From Planctomycetaceae bacterium (GTDB lineage Bacteria > Planctomycetota > Planctomycetia > Pirellulales > Thermoguttaceae), in contig JAISNF010000292.1 of NCBI GenBank assembly GCA_031276415.1, positions 1-8,117 of the forward strand: DNA of 8,117 nucleotides. Direction: 5' to 3'. Numbering within the stretch: the stretch's first letter is position 1; each line of letters opens with the position of its first letter. Below the pieces are notes generated by a model that was not told the DNA's origin, did not search any database, and saw nothing but the letters and a program-made list of their open reading frames with translations. The position numbers and the translations under genes were made by a program. Positions 5,638-8,117 of the stretch are shown here, in pieces.

Positions 5638-8117
5638 ATGCGTTACAACTTTATTTTTACAGCGTGTTTTATTTTATTGCTACATTTATCTTTTGAAGTA
5701 TCCGCTCAGGAAAAATCTGATCCGTTTGCTTCGGACAGTACCAATTTTTCCATTTGGGGACCACGGCTTCCCAATGACGAAATAATGCCCACAGCGGAAA
5801 ATGTCAAACAGATACAATCGTGGCTGACAGAAGTTTTTACCGGAGAAAAAGTGGAATCACCGCTTCCATTTACATTGAAATTGATTCGGCAAGACTATAA
5901 CACTTTAAAATTTGATCAATCTTGTATGGAAACACCGCTTCGTATCGGTTCGAAATCGTTCAAAAACGGTTTGGGAACTCATGCGAACAGTGAAATTCTT
6001 GTTGAATTTAACGAACCAATAACACGTTTCACGGCTCAAGTCGGTATTGATAATAATTACAATACAAAAGGAACGAAAGGTTCGGTTCAATTTGTTGTCA
6101 AAGTTCAAGACAAAGAATTACTGCGGACTTCAACATTAACAGGAAAAGACGAACCTTACAATATTGACCTGAAACTTCCTGATGAAACGAAAACATTAAC
6201 ACTTATTGTTGATACCACTAACGATGGTCCTTCTCACGATCAATCGAATTGGTGTGAACCGAGGGCTTACGGTGTTTCCGGAAAAGTTTATCCGATCATC
6301 GGAACACAATCGTTACCATTTGAAGCAAAAATTCCGTTTTCGTTTAAATATGGAGGAGTTTCTTCTTCGGAACTTTTACCTCAATGGACGTTTGAGAAAA
6401 AAAATAACAGTCCGCTCCAAACGGATTATAGTTGGACAGATCCCAAAACCGGTTTTCGCGTAACAGCGAAGGTTCGGATATTTGAACGATTTTGTGCCGC
6501 CGATTGGGTTTTATATTTTGAAAATCTTTCGGACAAAGATTCTTTACTTTTAGAGAATGTTCAAACACTTGACATGAAGTTTCCAATTGGAATAGGAAGT
6601 CAACCGGTTTGTGTCCATACTCTTAACGGCGATTCCTGTAATCAATTTTCATGGTTACCCGCCTTGTATCCGCTTAAACAGGGCGAAACCAAAACGTTTA
6701 TTCCTCTTGGCGGACGTTCTTCGAATCACGTTTTTCCATTTTGGAATGTTCAAAATCGAAATGCCGATGATGAAGAAATATCGGAAGGTTTTTTTGTTGC
6801 GATTGGTTGGAGCGGTCAATGGAAAACTGATTTCAAACGAATTGACGAAACGAACTTGACGGTTTCCGGCGGAATGGAAACTCTTTCGACTTTTTTGCAT
6901 TCCAAAGAATCCATTCGAACACCGCGAGTTTTGCTGATGCCCTGGAAAACAGATCGACTGACTTCACAGGTTTTATTCCGGCGTCTCTTGATGTTCGAAT
7001 ATGCTCCCAAAATGTCTAATGGTTTACCGCAACAACTTTTGTTTGTTGGTCAATGTTTTGATCGGTATTACCGAAAGCGACCTAATTGGGAAAAAATAGA
7101 AGGTCAAAAGCAATATGCACAAAAACTTGCCGAAACAGGTTGCGATGCTCATTGGTTTGATGCGGCGTGGTTTCCTGTTGGTTTTCCAAATGGTGTTGGA
7201 AATTGGTTTTCCGATCCTGAAAATTTTCCTAACGGTGTTGAGGAATTAGGTAAAACCGTTCACGATTTAGGAATGAAATTCGTTCTCTGGTTTGAACCGG
7301 AACGTGTCGCCGTCAACACACAAATCGCTAAGGAATATCCGCAATATGTTTTAGGCGGGAAAAATGGAGGACTCTATAAACTTCACGATCCGGAAGCCCG
7401 AACTTTTTTGACGGATTTATTATTGAAACGGATTAAAGAATTTGGAGTTGATGTTTATCGGAACGATTTTAATATTGATCCTCTGAATTTTTGGAAACAA
7501 AATGATGATAAAAATCGTCAGGGAATTACGGAAATCAGGTATGTCGAAGGACATTATGAAATGTGGAATCGTTTTCGCTCGGAAATTCCGGAACTCTGGA
7601 TTGACAATTGTGCTTCCGGCGGAAGACGTATTGATTTGGAAACGACAAGTATTTCGATTCCGCTTTGGCGATCTGATACCTGTTGTTGGTCTGATCATCC
7701 CGAAGAATGGGATCAGACCCAAACTCTCGGTTTGGCTCAATATTTACCAATCTTTTCATGTTGTGCTTGGGACTCTTCGCCTTATACATTTCGAAGTGCC
7801 GCTAATATGGGGGCGATTATCCAATATAACGTCCTTGACGACGACTATAATAGTGAAGAAGCCAAAACATCTATTCAAGAAGCCAAAATTTATCAAAAGT
7901 TTTGGTATGGTGATTTTTATCCGTTGTCCGATGCAAAGGTTGGTGAAACAGATATTATTGTTTGGCAACTTCACCGAAGTGATCTTGAAGCGGGATTGAT
8001 TTACGTTTTTCGTCAAAGACAATCTCCGTTCACCGGTCGTGAACTTTCACTCCGAGCCGTTGATCCGGACTCCTTGTATCGCGTAACGATTAAACCCGAT
8101 TATTCGCCGCAAAAAAC
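5638..8117 (+). CDS. Secreted NPCBM-GH36 alpha-galactosidase (3' end beyond window)
   Basis: An open frame from ATG 5638 to the window edge: 826 residues, with no stop reached. Residues 1-23 are a signal peptide (hydrophobic core, then FEVSA|QEK), so the enzyme is exported. Residues about 78-215 form an NPCBM carbohydrate-binding domain, marked by NGLGTHANSEI (110-120) and SNWCEPRAYG (203-212). The catalytic part belongs to the melibiase/GH36 group (clan GH-D), which hydrolyses terminal alpha-galactosides with retention. Visible motifs are HWFDAAWF (505-512), VLWFEPERV (549-557), VYRNDFNID (606-614) with Asp610 as likely nucleophile, DNCASGGRRIDLE (656-668) with Asp666 as likely acid/base, and LWRSD (676-680). 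A beta-rich domain starts near residue 765 (WYGDFYPLSDA). The gene follows the DUF1559 gene after 232 bp containing an inverted repeat, so it probably has its own promoter. Substrate (raffinose-type sugars, galactomannan or host glycans) cannot be read from the sequence, and another alpha-glycoside specificity within the group is possible. Confidence 0.9.
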   Translation, partial: MRYNFIFTACFILLLHLSFEVSAQEKSDPFASDSTNFSIWGPRLPNDEIMPTAENVKQIQSWLTEVFTGEKVESPLPFTLKLIRQDYNTLKFDQSCMETPLRIGSKSFKNGLGTHANSEILVEFNEPITRFTAQVGIDNNYNTKGTKGSVQFVVKVQDKELLRTSTLTGKDEPYNIDLKLPDETKTLTLIVDTTNDGPSHDQSNWCEPRAYGVSGKVYPIIGTQSLPFEAKIPFSFKYGGVSSSELLPQWTFEKKNNSPLQTDYSWTDPKTGFRVTAKVRIFERFCAADWVLYFENLSDKDSLLLENVQTLDMKFPIGIGSQPVCVHTLNGDSCNQFSWLPALYPLKQGETKTFIPLGGRSSNHVFPFWNVQNRNADDEEISEGFFVAIGWSGQWKTDFKRIDETNLTVSGGMETLSTFLHSKESIRTPRVLLMPWKTDRLTSQVLFRRLLMFEYAPKMSNGLPQQLLFVGQCFDRYYRKRPNWEKIEGQKQYAQKLAETGCDAHWFDAAWFPVGFPNGVGNWFSDPENFPNGVEELGKTVHDLGMKFVLWFEPERVAVNTQIAKEYPQYVLGGKNGGLYKLHDPEARTFLTDLLLKRIKEFGVDVYRNDFNIDPLNFWKQNDDKNRQGITEIRYVEGHYEMWNRFRSEIPELWIDNCASGGRRIDLETTSISIPLWRSDTCCWSDHPEEWDQTQTLGLAQYLPIFSCCAWDSSPYTFRSAANMGAIIQYNVLDDDYNSEEAKTSIQEAKIYQKFWYGDFYPLSDAKVGETDIIVWQLHRSDLEAGLIYVFRQRQSPFTGRELSLRAVDPDSLYRVTIKPDYSPQK

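Noticed and set aside
7502..7999. 165-codon plus-strand frame inside the alpha-galactosidase region
   Set aside because: It is out of frame with the conserved GH36 motifs and is a shadow of that gene.
1..8117. CRISPR array, tRNA, rRNA or transposase gene
   Set aside because: No regularly spaced direct repeats, no cloverleaf or rRNA-like sequence and no transposase motif were seen on either strand.

Overview
The window looks like a piece of a planctomycete chromosome, probably an AT-rich member of the Pirellulales/Thermoguttaceae-like lineages. Two points support this. One gene encodes a DUF1559 pseudopilin-like protein (N-terminal prepilin methylation motif plus an H-X9-DG motif near the C-terminus), a family expanded in planctomycetes. 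Its neighbour is a secreted alpha-galactosidase fused to an NPCBM domain, a common planctomycete architecture. The taxonomic call is inference from family content only.

Layout. Positions 1-214 hold no gene I can support. On the minus strand, read right to left, three genes follow one another: a TPR-like helical protein (3844-2633), an unrecognised secreted protein (2633-1578) that overlaps it by one base, and a membrane-targeted WG-repeat protein (1477-215) after a 100-bp gap that may carry its own promoter. Positions 3845-4126 form a divergent intergenic region. On the plus strand are the DUF1559 gene (4127-5405) and an NPCBM-GH36 alpha-galactosidase (5638 to the window edge, 3' end missing). 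Between them lies a roughly 150-bp imperfect inverted repeat with an AT-rich centre.

The most notable signal is in the DUF1559 gene. The best ribosome binding site and ATG (4127) are in a different frame from the conserved GFTLVELLVV prepilin motif, and an uninterrupted run of 12 G (4216-4227) sits between them. Removing one G, or adding two, restores a single 425-residue ORF; the present length gives only a 44-residue peptide. This is what a phase-variable homopolymer switch looks like, although a sequencing error at the homopolymer or transcriptional slippage would look the same. A start placed inside the prepilin helix (GTG 4350) would remove the processing site and is unlikely to be real.

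The minus-strand genes are distinctly AT-richer than the plus-strand genes (about 27% versus about 43-45% GC in the 60-base lines counted). The change falls inside the TPR-like gene, near residue 285. How the two divergent blocks are related functionally is not evident. The right side is consistent with carbohydrate degradation and surface structures, and the left side encodes secreted or envelope proteins of unknown role.
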